From Nymphaea colorata (Eukaryota > Streptophyta > Magnoliopsida > Nymphaeales > Nymphaeaceae), in NCBI RefSeq assembly GCF_008831285.2, contig NC_045139.1:22736412-22800411 (forward strand): a stretch of DNA of 64,000 nt. The letters run 5' to 3'. How positions within the stretch are numbered: position 1 is the first letter of the stretch; every line of letters starts with the position of its first letter. The translations under genes and the position numbers were made by a program. Shown one piece after another: positions 36,027 through 48,339 of this stretch. A model generated the notes under the pieces. The model was not told where the DNA came from. It worked only from the letters and a program-made list of their open reading frames with translations, and made no database searches.

Positions 36027-36524
36027 TCAGAGCATAGAACACAACATCTCAACGGTGCATGTAGGATAAGGAACCAGAGGTTGTGGGAGTCTTTCTTTAG
36101 GATTCTCAGCTAGGTCAATAGTAGTAGTGCCTTCACGACTCCATTTGATGTACTGGTGCAGGGCAGAGGGTACAATGTTTACCTCGTGTATCCATGGCCA
36201 CCCGAGAAGTAAATTGCAAGATAGTGGCACGTCCACCACATAGAAAAGAATAGTATGGATGCTGAAGTTGATATGCAGGTTTAGGTATATCTCACCTTTC
36301 ACCATCTTTATGCTTCTGTCAACGCCGTAAATGGTAATGCTCATCCTTGAGGCCCAAGCTTTGGCTATCATCTCCAGGCAGATATTCAAACTGTGCCCTC
36401 CATCTATTAGTACATGTGGGACATTCGTGTCATGAATTCTCACTATGATACAAAGTGCATTATTATGGAACTGATGAGATTTTAGGAGATCATCATCTGA
36501 GAACATGATTGGAGCATTTATCAT
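36027..36524 (-). pseudogene. Retropepsin-like aspartic protease, copy A
   Basis: A 165-codon open frame with Tat-type retropepsin features. VLIDGGHSLNICLEMI holds the catalytic Asp (the DGG form is normal in this group). YGVDRSIKMVKGEIYLNL and ILFYVVDVPLSCNLLLGWPW follow, the last equal to the family's YNLLLGRPWIH, and then IVPSALHQYIKW. Protease cleaves the gag-pol polyprotein. The open frame is intact across the domain, with R changed to W in LLGRPW. It lies between the gag zinc-finger-like motif and the probable intron. The corresponding region is deleted in copy B. Confidence 0.8.
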
Positions 36525-37034
36525 AACTAAGTTAATGGTCTGTGCTAGGGTATTTGGAGTGGGGCTATATTTGACTTTGATTTTCTGAGCACTTCCTCCA
36601 TGGTAGTCTTGTGCATGGTAGATATATCTATGAGGTCCAGAATAGAGATATTTAGTGGGATGTTAAGGGCCTAGTGAGCTACTCTTTCTTCGGTTGCATG
36701 GAAAGATTCTGATTGGTTGTCTAGTTTTGTTACTTCTTTTTTGATCCATTGTTGAGATACCTTACAATGAGACTTGGTAGCTACGGTGCCTCTTTCACCT
36801 TGCATACGAGCCTCTTGATGGGTTTGGGATGGTCAGCTTGGATTATCATAGTTCTTTTTCCATTGTTGAGTTCTTAAATAAAATATAACGGTTTATGCCT
36901 GGATTTGTCATTGATGGTCACTACAGTCATCATTTCTTCTGTGCACGGCTGAATATGGTCTTGTGCATAGAAAGACATGTTATCCACTATTGCCATAGTA
37001 TTCTTACCATGGTCTTTAAATGAATCCTTGAGGA
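36525..37034 (-). other. Spacer between gag and protease, copy A
   Basis: Non-conserved linker region of the polyprotein with several stops. No domain is recognised. The portion 36,960-37,030 matches copy B at 44,885-44,930, marking the edge of the B deletion. Confidence 0.4.
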
Positions 37035-38100
37035 CTTTGGGACTTGTGTCATTGATTGACAGTTCTTTATCGATTCAATCCTGAATAATGTGCACAAGCG
37101 GGATACAAACTTCACTGTCATGGCCCAAAGAATGATGAAATTTGCATTATTGATCTTTCTTTTCCACTTTCATATCGAGGGATCTAATATACATGGCCAG
37201 TGGCAGAGTTCTTCAACTAAGAGGTACTCCAGAATCTCTTCATGTTTTTGCTCCAAAGGACTAAACTTCCTGTCTTGTGTCCAAATAGGATTTCTATTGC
37301 TGTTGCGATTGGACTGCAGTGCTTTTTTACTATCTCCCTTGCCCTTGTAGTTTTGCTGTTGATGTTCCTGGCTTGATTGCTCATTAATTGATTTCTTATT
37401 TATAAATAGAGCATGTACTTGAGTTTTGTTGGATCTTCTGAAATCTTTCTTCTTGTTACCACCATTGCTCTATCCCACATCTGTTTGGAGATAGCCATTC
37501 TTGATGGTTGTCTCTATTCGCTCTGTCTATTTAGTCAGATCATAAAAGTTATTGTACTCATGTTGTAGGAGATGATGGTGGATATGCTCCTGAAGAACCC
37601 CAGGATCATGGTTAAAGCATGAAAATTTGGCATTAGGTTGTGAAGCTTTAAGCTAGACATCTGCCATCTCTCCAGACTCTTGGCAAAGATTGATAAGGGT
37701 GTCAATGGTTGGCACCAGAGAGAGATTAGGTTCATATGTCTCGATGAAAGCATTGACCACCTCATTGAAATCCCATATCTGAGTGGGGTAAATGGTCCCC
37801 AAGTACCACAACACAGTTTTGCCTTCTAACTTCGAGGACAATAAATGAATAATGCCTTGTTGTTGTAGCAAAACATTTCACATTCAGCAAAGAATATTGA
37901 CAATGAGTGTTGGGGTTATTTATCCTACTAAACTTGCTGAATTTTATTGGAAGTCCCTTGAGGTCTTCATCATCTAGCCCTTCACAAAAATCTAGTCCTA
38001 CTACACTTGCTAAACTATGTTGCCCTTGCTCTGAATCTGACTGATGGTTTTTTCCATTTCATCAATGCAAGAGTGGATAGGATCTATAATTCACCTAGTA
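37035..38100 (-). pseudogene. gag: Gag with zinc-finger-like motif, copy A
   Basis: Minus-strand order: capsid segment at 37,871-37,653 (LEGKTVLWYLGT, FNEVVNAFIETYEPN, LINLCQESGEMADV), then a frame-shifted piece to 37,535. A hydrophilic linker follows, with QDRKFSPLEQKHEEILEYLL near 37,250. At 37,140-37,050 comes KFHHSLGHDSEVCIPLVHIIQD, which resembles the C..H....GH....C knuckle followed by the 'IQDLI' helix of Tat-group gag. Gag assembles the particle and binds element RNA. Several stops and frame changes are visible. The N-terminal limit near 38,100 is approximate. Confidence 0.65.
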
Positions 38101-38323
38101 AACTATGTTGCCCTTGATCCATAATTTTTTGAATCATCTTCTGAATGACCAACATAAGAGTAGGATCTACCTGATTTAGATTCTCTATCTCGTCCTAAAC
38201 TTCGAGGCTTTTTTCCTTTTCAGTTTGTGCGTGCAAGGAGCCATAGAAAATCTATGTCAAAGTTTTACCCAAACAGACATGTCAAAATGACATTAAACAG
38301 TACACATTGTTTAATACAAGTAT

Positions 38324-38930
38324 TCAATGATAATATGAAGTGGGATAGATAGTTTTCCACCAATTTATGTACACTCTAGACCTATCTAGTTCCCCATATA
38401 TACAAAGATCAATATTTGCAGACCACCTTGCACTGTGGATGCCCTGCCATTCTTTGTTGTCTTGATCAAAATATGTGACTGTGCTGAAGCATCCTTTGAT
38501 CATATGGGCATCCACATACCTCCTAGAGAACTATGCTATGCATCACTCTGGATGATATGGAACAACAAAGAATGGGCTAAGTAGAAGAAAGTCTGTCCTC
38601 TAGTTATGGTAGGTTTTAGTGGTGTATCTTGCTCCTTCCTGTAAAAAACAGTCTCCCATGCAAGCTCCTCCACCAGATCGTCTATCATCTACATATACAC
38701 CTAAAGATAAGAAGTTGTCGCCAGTGGGCTTCAAAGTTTGACCCTCTTCAATGATCTGCTTGTAAAACCACTCTTGTAACAACCAAAGAGAACCACCTCA
38801 ATCATATCAAAATCTCTCATGACGAATCGGGTGAGCCCCTTATACAGAAATTTAAGACCACCAAAGTGAGTGAGAAGTGTCAAGTCTTGATGGTTCCCCG
38901 CATCCTGAATAGTTGTAGAAAACAATTTTA
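38324..38930 (-). pseudogene. ORF1 upstream of gag, copy A (unknown function)
   Basis: Minus-strand pieces in order: LLTHFGGLKFLYKGLTRFVM, then VVLFGCYKSGFTSRSLKRV (to 38,731), VYVDDRRSGGGACMGDCFLQEGARY (38,690-38,620), and EWQGIHSARW with IDLCIYGELDRSRVYINWW (38,450-38,340). Copy B (46,404-47,400) has the same order and closely similar final motif. I recognise no enzyme or binding motif. It sits where Ogre-type elements carry an ORF1 of unknown role. It is broken by stops and truncated at its N-terminal side by the AT-rich block. Confidence 0.55.
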
Positions 38931-40225
38931 TATTTGTATTACACATATAACTTAACATATGTACGCAATATGTTGTACATATATACAACACATATATGTA
39001 TATTGTATACATATATTGTTAGAATATATACTATATAACATATACATGTGATACAATATATGGATATACGTATATTAGATACATACAACATTACATGTCA
39101 TATTACATATATACATAATATGTACATATTATATATTGTTATTAATTTGTACGAATCACTAGTATATACACATGTATATGCATTTGTTGTAATACACACA
39201 CACACACACACAATGATTATATATATATATATATTTATATTTATATTTATATTTGTTGTACAATAACTATTATATATAACTATATATAATACACATATGT
39301 ATGTATAATATACTAGTATTGTATAATGTTATGTATTTAATGTACATACATATTATATGTAAACATATAATTATATATAAGTTAACATACATACGTATAT
39401 GTATTCTAAATATTATGTATATAATATTTAAAAATACACATATAATATGTATACACGTGCATTATATATATACATTATACATGTACTTATATATAATTAT
39501 AACATATACTTAAGATATATCTATATGTAATATACATACATGTACATACGTTTATATATAATACATATAACATATATGTTAGATATATAACTGTATATGT
39601 TCTAACATATAACATAATATATGTAAGTATGTACAATATATATACATACATATATGTATATAATGTTATATACACATAAGTGTATATACATATATAACAT
39701 GTATACAATACATTATATATATATTATATACATATATGTAATATCCAGGATATACGTGTAATATGTATAACAAATATTATTCTATACATATTATATATTA
39801 TATACGTTATATACATATATACATATATGAATGTATAACATATATACAATGTTGAATATAACATTGTACTTATGTTATATTATATATGTATATGTAAAAT
39901 ATACGTACATGTTATACTATGTTGAATAATATAATGCAGTATAACATAGTATACATTATGTATATACTATATATGTATACGTGAAATATGTTATATATGT
40001 ATATTAATGTATGTATGTCATATAGTATATAAGTATAATGTATATAATATATACATATATAACATGTCTTTTTTATAACATGTATATGTATAATGTACAT
40101 ATATGTAATATATGTATACATATTGTATATTATAACATACGTACGTAATAATATATATTATAATATACAATATATTATTTACACATACAAACAAATACAT
40201 ATAACTTATTATTGTAGGTATATTA
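38930..40225. repeat. AT-rich alternating pyrimidine-purine block at the A/B junction
   Basis: About 1.3 kb made almost only of TA, CA, TG and TAC/GTA steps, with a (CA)n run near 39,195-39,211, (TA)n near 39,217-39,235 and ATTTAT units near 39,231-39,254. There is no coding sequence; the Ile/Tyr-rich open frames on both strands are artefacts of the low complexity. It lies exactly between the 3' UTR array of copy B and ORF1 of copy A. Such DNA can form cruciforms or Z-like structure. Confidence 0.85.
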
Positions 40226-40229
40226 TAAC

Positions 40230-41080
40230 ATGGGGGCATTGATACACAAAATCTTATACAAGTGCATGTTCTTGTAAAACTTGTATGCATCGAAGCATGG
40301 AAATGGTGTGCCGAAGCACAAAATTTTGAAACTTATGAAATTTTTGTGCACCCAAGTGCGAATCATGTATGAAATCATGAAACTTGTGAAAATTTGAGTG
40401 CACAGAGCTTTCATGTTGAAAACTTTTATACATGAAAAATGCAAAACTTGTGAAACCTTTATATGATCAAAAACTTTGTGTGCACTGATATGCAAATTTG
40501 GAAAATTATACGCATGGAAAATCTCATGTGCACTAATGTGCAAATTTGAAAAACTTGTTTGTGGTTGCAAACTTCTAGCCATTGAAATGTGAATTAGGAA
40601 AACTTGTATGCACTGAAGTGAAAAATTGAAAAACTATGGGCACCATGGTGTGAATTTTGAAAAACTTGTGAGCATTGAGTTGCAAATCTTTTTAAAAAAA
40701 ATGTATGAACCGAGTTGCAAAATTTGAAAATTATGTACACTAAGGTGTGCAATTTGATAATTGTTACACTAAGGTGTAAAATTGGCAAAATATGTGTGCA
40801 CAGAGGTGTGAAATCGGCAAAGCCTGTAGGCACAAAGATGTGAATTTTGGAAAACTTGTGAAATGTGAAATTAAAAAGCATGCGTGCACCTAAGTGCAAT
40901 ATGCAAAATTTGAAAAGCTTGTGTAAGATTTGAAGAACTTGTATAACATTCAAAAACCTTGTAGTAAATGTTTGAAAACTTAAGGTTCTTGAAAAACTTC
41001 ACAAAACCTAGAAAATTGGCATATACTTGGATGTGAAGACTTGTGGACTGATTGTTCTCGAATTTAAAAGTCTTGCTGAA
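40230..41080 (-). repeat. Degenerate tandem repeats in the 3' UTR of copy B
   Basis: Units of about 30-45 bp repeat 'gtgcaaatttgaaaaacttgtatgcactgaagtg'. The start, 'agtgcatgttcttgtaaaacttgtatgcat' at 40,261, matches copy A at 31,620. As in A, the array follows integrase on the minus strand, so it is part of the retroelement 3' UTR. Open frames rich in Phe, His and Ile across it are repeat translations. Confidence 0.7.
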
Positions 41081-41269
41081 AACATGTCGTGGCTATTTCC
41101 CTATGCGACTTGCATTGCACCTTTTACAAAAAGATGCCTGGTATGAAGAGTAGTGAAGAGAATGCATGAACAAGGAAGACGGAGATTAGTCTAGCCATCA
41201 AAGAGCATTTATATTGACAGAAAATATTTATATAACTGGATTATACATAAAATTTCTTCAAATGAAGAG

Positions 41270-42460
41270 AATTTATAGGACCAGATGATTCATCCACAGT
41301 AGGATCAATCAATCGATATGAATTGCCAGACAAAACTTCCTTGACAATGTAAGACCTATCTCAATTTAGCATCCACTTCCCATGAGGATGATTTTTCCAT
41401 GGGATTGTTGATCTTAGCAATAGCTCTATTGCTAATTTAGTGTTGATCTCAGTTTGAAACTCATCTTGATCACTAATTTAGTGTATGTCGGGCTACATTT
41501 GCCCATATGCCTCTACATGTTCTATTGCTCATAGACTTTTCTCATCAAGTGGGTCTAACTGCAACATCCGGTGCTTTTGGTATTATTCCATGGATAGTTC
41601 AATAATGGATGCAACTTTTAAGTTGGCTTCTGCACATATAAAGAGAGGACCATGTTTGTGCCATATACCAATTCTGTTGGATGGAATTGATGGAAGTTTT
41701 GATTATAGTCCTGTAAGCCACAATGCATTATGTAGTTTTTCATGTCAATCTCAACCCAATAGTTCTTTCCATTATTCAAATTAGAATCTTGTTTGTTGCT
41801 TTTGCTTGGCCATTTTCTTGTGGATAATAAGTTGTTGAGAAATGATGATTAATTCTGAACTTGGAGCAAAAGTTGTACAATCTTTCATTCTTGAAATGTG
41901 CTTCATCATCGAACATGATATCATGTGGCACACCAAACCTGCACCAAAATGTTATTGTAGATGAAAGAGATGACCTATTTTCCTTCCACCATTGTCAGGG
42001 TGATGGTTTCCACCCACTTGGTGGAATACTCTGCTATAATTAGAAATACTTGTATCTGGTGGACGTGGGAGGGTTGATGGGGCTTAATACATCTAATGCC
42101 CACATCAAAAAAGGCTATGGTAATGTAATATAATGTAGATATGTCGTGGGAGTATATATCACATCCACGTAAATCGGCATTTCTAATATCAATTAAGTAA
42201 CTTATGATGGTCATGTTGCATGGTTGACCAATACCACCATGCTCGAATAAACTACTTGACCAAAGTTTGATATGATCTTTGGTAAGATTGTTATAGGCAA
42301 GTTCGAAAAGCATGTACCCCACAGATTCCTTCATGGGCTTCTTAGATCATTTCATGAGCTTCCTGCTTGTCAAGGCATCGTGAATATTTTGAGCTGAATC
42401 CGCATTTATATAATATTCCTACCAATATGAAATATCTACCTGACATGCATTGTATGGCCT
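41270..42460 (-). pseudogene. int: Integrase, copy B (decayed)
   Basis: Collinear with copy A. 'cttcctgcttgtcaaggcatcgtgaatatt' at 42,358 is near-identical to A at 33,449. The minus-strand translation contains a degenerate zinc-binding region (TMQHDHHKLL, 42,220-42,180) and a core segment AEYSTKWVETITL near 42,020, matching the YFTKWVEA motif of plant Ty3/gypsy integrases. C-terminal GxxxYxVK-like sequence follows near 41,340. Stops and frame changes are frequent, so it is inactive. Confidence 0.65.
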
Positions 42461-42719
42461 TCTGCTCTTTATTCGGCATGCTTGGAGGGAATTCACTCAT
42501 TTCCAAGTAGTCCTTTATTTTCTAGTACCAAGGAGATTTGTCTAAATCAATTTGGTTTACTTGTTCCATAATTGGTACACTTTACTTGTTTCGTAATTGG
42601 TACACTTCAGTCTTCCAACCTCAAAAATTTTACATGGTTCATTTCTTGAAAGTGGATAATGGATCTTAGGCTAACTAGACCGTTTGCAAATTGATTATAT
42701 CCCTCTTGACATGAAATAG

Positions 42720-43060
42720 TTGGGATTGCTTGAGCTGCTACACCATGGCTCAAGTGACTTTCTTGTAACGTGTCAATTTAGGATTTTACACCTTCCATTC
42801 TTTATTGACTTGGTTCACAATGAGCAGAGAATCACCATAAGCATGAACTTTTCTAACATTGAAAGTGAGCATCATTTTGAGTCCATGTATCACCACTTCA
42901 TATTCAACCATGTTGTGAGTGCACATAAATTCAAACCTAAGAGAATGAGGGGTCATCTCTTTTTCAAGAGTAAGAGAATTCCAGCTTCTCTTTCAGACAT
43001 GTTCTTGGGGCTGTCAAAGAACATTAACCATAGTTGAGTAGTTTTGACATGTAAACATGG
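42720..43060 (-). pseudogene. RNase H domain remnant, copy B
   Basis: This region aligns with the RNase H of copy A (33,821-34,110), including the segment encoding THNMVEYE...IHGL ('catgttgtgagtgca' on the plus strand at about 42,910) and the NQVNKEW segment near 42,805. It is more damaged than in A and contains a deletion. No intact catalytic set can be read. Confidence 0.55.
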
Positions 43061-43149
43061 CAGCTCTAGGTTATATTTGAGAAGATTTAATATTGAAACC
43101 ACCTTGACTTCATACAAGAGCAGATAATGTCTTAATTTTTTACACATTT

Positions 43150-44180
43150 AGATAGGGGAGAAACATGTTTTAACTATCATTGAATACTTCTTTTCATATT
43201 GAACAAAGGTCTTGTTAACATAATATATCACAAGTTACGTACTGCACCATTTTTCATACTTGCCAAGAACCTCCACTAGTAAAGTTGTTAACAGAAATGT
43301 ACAACAACAAAGGGTGCCTTAAGACTGATGGCTTTAAGATTGAAGGATTTAATAAGTATTGCTTGATATGTTCAAAGCATTCTTGACATTGCGGGCCCCA
43401 TTCAAACTTGACACTATTTTTGAGCAACTATTTGAATTACTCACATTTGAGGGTTACATTGGAAGTAAATCATCGAATTGGTATCCTGCCTTATAAGCTG
43501 CATAATTCTTTTATAGTGGCTATAGTTGGCATGTTAACAATGGTTTTTGCTTTGGTAGGGTCTACTTCAGTGCTTCACTGGCTCACCATGTATGACAAGA
43601 GTTTGCCTGATTCAACACCAAACACACATTTTTTGGGATTTACTATCAACTTGTATTAAAGCAAGCTATCAAAAACTTGAGCCAAAACCTCAATATTATC
43701 CTGGTGTGTTTTCCCTTGACCATAATATAATCAACATTTGCATCCATGAATTTGCTCATTATGAAATATAGTGGTCATTGCTCTTTAATATGTTGCTCCT
43801 ACATTCTTTAGTCTGAATGGCATCACTATATAGAAGAATGTACCACAAGGAGTGATAAATGACATCTTGGTTGATCGCTAAGAGTTAATTTGGTGTAATC
43901 GTACGAAATATTTATCCATAAAGAAAACATGACATGGTCTATAATGTTGTCAACAAGTAGATCGATGTTCGGCAAAGGGTAGTCATCCTTGGGTGTAGCC
44001 TTGTTGAGGCCTCGAAAATCAATGCAGATATGGACCTTCTCATTTTTCTTTGGTACAATAACTGTGTTTGTATGCCATTTAGGATAATTGTTCTGAGAAC
44101 TTGGCCATGAGTAGATCTTTCAGTCTTCCTTTGACCTTATCATCGACTTGTGGATCCAGCTTCCTTAGTTTTTGCTTGGC
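43150..44180 (-). pseudogene. Reverse transcriptase, copy B (catalytic motif lost)
   Basis: Minus-strand motifs in order: KVHICIDFRGLNKATPKDD and PLPNIDLLVDN (44,035-43,950), a GVFF/MPFRLKNVGAT-type segment near 43,850-43,790, then FMDANVDYIMV near 43,740, where the YxDD motif reads NVDY and so lacks the second Asp. LVNPKKCVFGV-type sequence follows (43,645-43,610) and an insertion-like segment to 43,480. The last piece, near 43,210, is the YYVNKTFVQYE segment of the first RNase H. B keeps the fingers region that A lost, whereas A keeps the YIDD that B lost. Confidence 0.65.
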
Positions 44181-44369
44181 TGGATGACTCTCTAGTTTGA
44201 GAATTAACCCATGCTTCACTAGTTTAGGATTCAATTTTGGCATATCCTTACATGTCTATGCAAAAATTTCTTTGTATCACTTGAGAAATTGAACCAGATT
44301 TTCTTCTTCTTTTAGACCCAAGGTGACACCAATCTGAATCATCTTGAGATCTTTTATGGTTCCAATATT

Positions 44370-44600
44370 CACTTCCTTGGTGGGACCATTGGGAAGGCTG
44401 GTGGTCGATCCTCTCTTTGTGGTTCAGCCAAATCTGCAAGATCCAGCTCTGATTTTATTGGTTCCATTTGTTGGACTAGTTCTACATATGAAACTGGTTC
44501 TTCCTGTTTCCCGACTTCACAAGCATGTAGGTTCTTTTGCTGCTTGAACTCAAGGTTAATGCCTAGCTTGCGGATGGGTTTAAATGCCATCTTGATCCTA
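44370..44600 (-). pseudogene. Polyprotein segment after the intron, copy B
   Basis: The open frame MAFKPIRKLGINLEFKQQK, followed by an acidic and proline-rich stretch, aligns with copy A at 35,450-35,283 (RPIPKLSLTPNLGS). It begins directly after the CATAG acceptor-like site, consistent with the first exon segment of the RT-side ORF. Confidence 0.45.
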
Positions 44601-44800
44601 TGAAAAATGATGATGAGAAATTAAGCTGGATGTGCATATAGTGTGCATAGTGAGACAAAATTGCAAAGGAGAAGAGAGAGGCACATGAATATGGGCGAAA
44701 CTTGAATTTTATTGATAAACTTGAAGTATGGGTACCCCCACTATCCGTACAAAAATTTGGGGAAAAACAAAGGAAGATGAAATAGTGACAATGATTTTGT
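44600..44800 (-). other. Probable retroelement intron, copy B
   Basis: Non-coding, pyrimidine-rich towards its end and closing TTTTTCATAG/GATC on the minus strand. It aligns with 35,450-35,690 of copy A. Immediately beyond about 44,825, B joins sequence equivalent to A at about 36,960, so roughly 1.27 kb, including the protease, is absent. Confidence 0.4.
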
Positions 44801-44989
44801 TTGTACTCCTCACTTCTTCTGGTCCTTGATAATCATTGCAACTATATCTTCTTGTGGACACTACTGGATAGGGTTCTATAGATGGAAACATGTGACATTC
44901 ACTACTACCACAATATTCTTACCGTGGACTCTGAATATTCTTACCACAATTTTTTTTACCATGGTCTCAACAAGTCTTTGTCAATACAA

Positions 44990-46260
44990 TCTTGAATAAT
45001 ATACTTGAGAGGTATATAATCCTTAGTATCATGGTCCAAAGCACTATGAAATTTACAATATTGATCTTTTCTTTTCTAGTTCATTTTCAGGGGATCTGAT
45101 GCACATGGTAAATGGAGGAGTCCTTTTTGCCAGGATATACTTAAGAATCTCCTCTTTTTTTTGCTCCCAAGAAGTGAATGTCTTTTCTTGTGTCCAAGTA
45201 TGATTTTATCACTGTTGCAGTAGGACTTTGGTATTTTCATACTATCTCCCTTGCCTTTGTAGTTGTACTGCTGATTTGGCTTGCTTGGTTTGCACATTGG
45301 TTGATTTGTTGTTTACAAATAGAGCATGCACCTGAGTATTGTTTGCCTTCTTGTAATCATCCTTTTTGTTGCCATTGTTGCCTTCTTGTAATCATCCTTT
45401 TTGTTGCCATTGTTGTTATGTCCCACATCTACCTAGAGATAGCCATTTCTAATGGCAGCCTCAATACACTTACCCTTCTTGGTGAGATCCTAGAAATTTT
45501 CACACTCATGTTGTACGAGATGGTGGTGAATATGCTCTTGAAAACCTTGAGGATCATAGTTAAGGTGTGGTCTTTTTCACCAACTCCAGATATAGTCCCT
45601 AGCATCTCTCTACACTCTTGGTGGAGGTAGATGCGGGTGTCGATGTCCACACAACAGAGTGATTAGGATCATACATTTTGATGAAGGTGTTGACCACCTC
45701 ATCAAAATCCTGCATCTGAGTTGGTACTCCATGGTCCCTAAATACCATTGTGCTACCTCACATTCTAGACTTTGAGGGAAACAAATGAAGAATGACTTAT
45801 TGTTATCACGGAACTTCCTACATTCAATGAAGAAAGTAGACAAACGAGTTGTGAGTTTTCTATCTCCCTGAACTTGATCAACTTCCTTGAGAGTCCCTCA
45901 AGGTCCTGATCATCTAGCCCCTCATAGAAATCTTATCTTGAGTAGGTCATATTCTCTTTGCTTTGAATCCAATAAACCATCTTCTCCATCTCCTCGATGC
46001 AAGACTAGACTAGATATGTGATATGTCTCGCAAAGATTTCAGGTTCTTTAGCCTTGATGAAACTTTCAGAATTATTGTGAACCTATTCAATTGCCCCACC
46101 TAGGCTCATCATTTGTAGGATCATCTTTTGAATCACTAGCATGAGTGTAGGGTCCACTTGAGGGGGGTCCTCCATTTCTTTCAAAGTCTCACCGCTTTCT
46201 CTCTTTTGCACCTTGTGATTCCATGGGAGGAGCCATAGAAAATATTTGTCATAGCTTCAC
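44990..46260 (-). pseudogene. gag: Gag with degenerate zinc-finger-like motif, copy B
   Basis: Minus-strand capsid segments: FPQSLECEVAQWYLGTME (45,790-45,740), then MRWSTPSSKCM-type frame-shifted helix, then CREMLGTISGVGEKD near 45,600. A hydrophilic linker with KGKGDSMKIPKSY follows (about 45,250). YCKFHSALDHDTKDY lies at 45,060-45,015, the same position as the zinc-finger-like motif of copy A, with the last Cys replaced by Tyr and GH by DH. It is broken by several frame changes. A short duplication at about 45,346-45,415 ('ttcttgtaatcatcctttttgttgcc' twice) lies in the linker. Confidence 0.65.
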
Positions 46261-46403
46261 TTGAAAAAGACATGTTAGCTTTATAAGAGAGATGGAAATG
46301 ACATCATTTTGAAAAATAGAGAGGACATATATTTTTTGGCACATTAGAGAGAAATGAAATTTCAAAATGTCATTAAATTGTAAACATTATTAAAGACAAT
46401 GAC

Positions 46404-47400
46404 TCAATGACGATGTGGAGGGAGACTGATAGTTTGCCACCAATTCGTATACACTTTAGACCTAGCGGGTTCCCCATAGATATGAAGGTTAATCCCTGAA
46501 GACCATTCTTTAGTAGCCAAATTGTGGATGCCATACCACGCTCCACTGTTCAGATCAAAGTCAGCAACTATGTTGTGACCTCTTCTGATCATGTAGAAAT
46601 TCATCTGCCTCTTAGAGAACTATGGTATTTATCATTCTAGATGATACTAGGTAATGGAAAATGGGCCGATAGAATAATGTATGTCCTATTGTCATGGTAG
46701 GTAGCAAGCTAGCTACTCCTCCTTCTAGAAGAAATACCAAACATTCCGCTCCTCCACCGGCTCATCTATCATCATCTTGTATGCATGTAATGACAATAAG
46801 TTGTTTTCAGTGTGTCTGAAAGCTCAACCCTTTTGAATGATATGCCTTAAAACCACTTTTTGTAGAAACTATAGGCAGCCCTCAATCATGTCAGAATCTC
46901 CCATGATGAATCATGTGAGACCCTCATAGAGAAATGCAAGACTGGCTAAAGTAAATGAAAAGGTGTTGAGTCTTAATGTTCCCCCACATCCTGAATAAAT
47001 GTGTAGACCGATCGTGCCCTGCCTACTGAAAAAGACTGTGAGTCTTCTTGTGCATATTATCATCACCGCCTTGGTCTTGTATTGCAACTTGGGTGATCTA
47101 GCCCTCATCTCCCTTGAACCTCCAAAATATGCATAAAAGTCCACCAATATGAGGAAACAGCAATCTCCATCCTTCTTGATGTCATAGTTCATGATGCATG
47201 TGAGTCTATACAATAAGTCATTGTAGTTGATGAACTTGAAGTTGGTGACAAACTGATGATCAATTGGGTCACTGGGATGTTCCGTTGGCTCTGACAGACC
47301 CAACATGTAGGTGAACTAGTCCATGAGAAGTGCCATCTCACCAAAGGGGAACTAAAATGTGATGTATATGGGTTCCATCTTTCAGCTCATGTGTAAGCGA
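46404..47400 (-). pseudogene. ORF1 upstream of gag, copy B (unknown function)
   Basis: Minus-strand order: MLGLSEPTEHPSDP and LLYRLTCIM (47,306-47,180), then CCFLILVDFYAYFGG, later LASLAFLYEGLT (to 46,911), and after frame changes NIVADFDLNSGAWYGIH and INLHIYGEPARSKVYTNWW (46,580-46,440). The last motif matches copy A (IDLCIYGELDRSRVYINWW). The first part matches element R near 62,470-62,590 (IMRLLEPEGDP and VLYRLTG). This gives three copies sharing one protein of unknown function in the same place between LTR leader and gag. Confidence 0.6.
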
Positions 47401-47817
47401 CTGTTGATATGATGAGTTGTTGACAATGCTACTGTCTCAAGACCACAGTCATTTAGGTGATTGGGAAAGACCTCCATGAATTGTTCAAATGATTGTGGAT
47501 GTCAACCTAGCATGAGTCCATCTGTATGAATAGAACTAATATCTAGGCACCTACTAGAATAGATGTACAATGTGTCCCAAGGAAAATGTCCTAATCTTAG
47601 AGGTTGTTTGATTGTTGTTCATTGGGACAAGACAGACAGGACGTAAATGTCCTAATTACAATTATGAAAGATTGTGGATGCCAATCTTAGAGGAAAATGT
47701 CCTAATTACAATTATGAAAGATAAATTGGAAATTTGTCTGCAATACCTAATACTTTGTTGTTTTATTTATGTCAATCAAATGTAAATTGGGATATGTCAA
47801 TGGATCCAGATTGAACA

Positions 47818-47975
<158 letters not shown>

Positions 47976-48339
47976 AAAGAGATCATCAATTGGAGTGAAA
48001 AAAATTCCTTCCTTCGGTAGTAAGTTATCGTTTGGAGGCATGGATAGGAACTGATTTTATAGAGCGAGATTTTCATCATTCCTCAAGGACCAACTTTATG
48101 AATCTAAAAACTTCAAAAAAAATCATAGCGAGATCCTGAGATATTTTATTGTCAAAAGCATCCCATAGGTCAAACATTTCATCAAACTTGTGGAGTGCAA
48201 GTCTTCATACATAACTTCAAATGAGTGGCAAATGTGTTGTTCCTACTAAAATACAATTTGAGTGAGGGTAGTACGCAATGAGTGAGAGGGAAAGGGTGAG
48301 AAAGAAAGACAGAGTGAGTGAGAGAAATCTCTGCCCTAC

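Noticed and set aside
39048-40290. Several Tyr/Ile-rich open frames on both strands
   Set aside because: They come from the AT-rich alternating block, where stops are rare in some frames by composition. No domain or codon pattern supports them.
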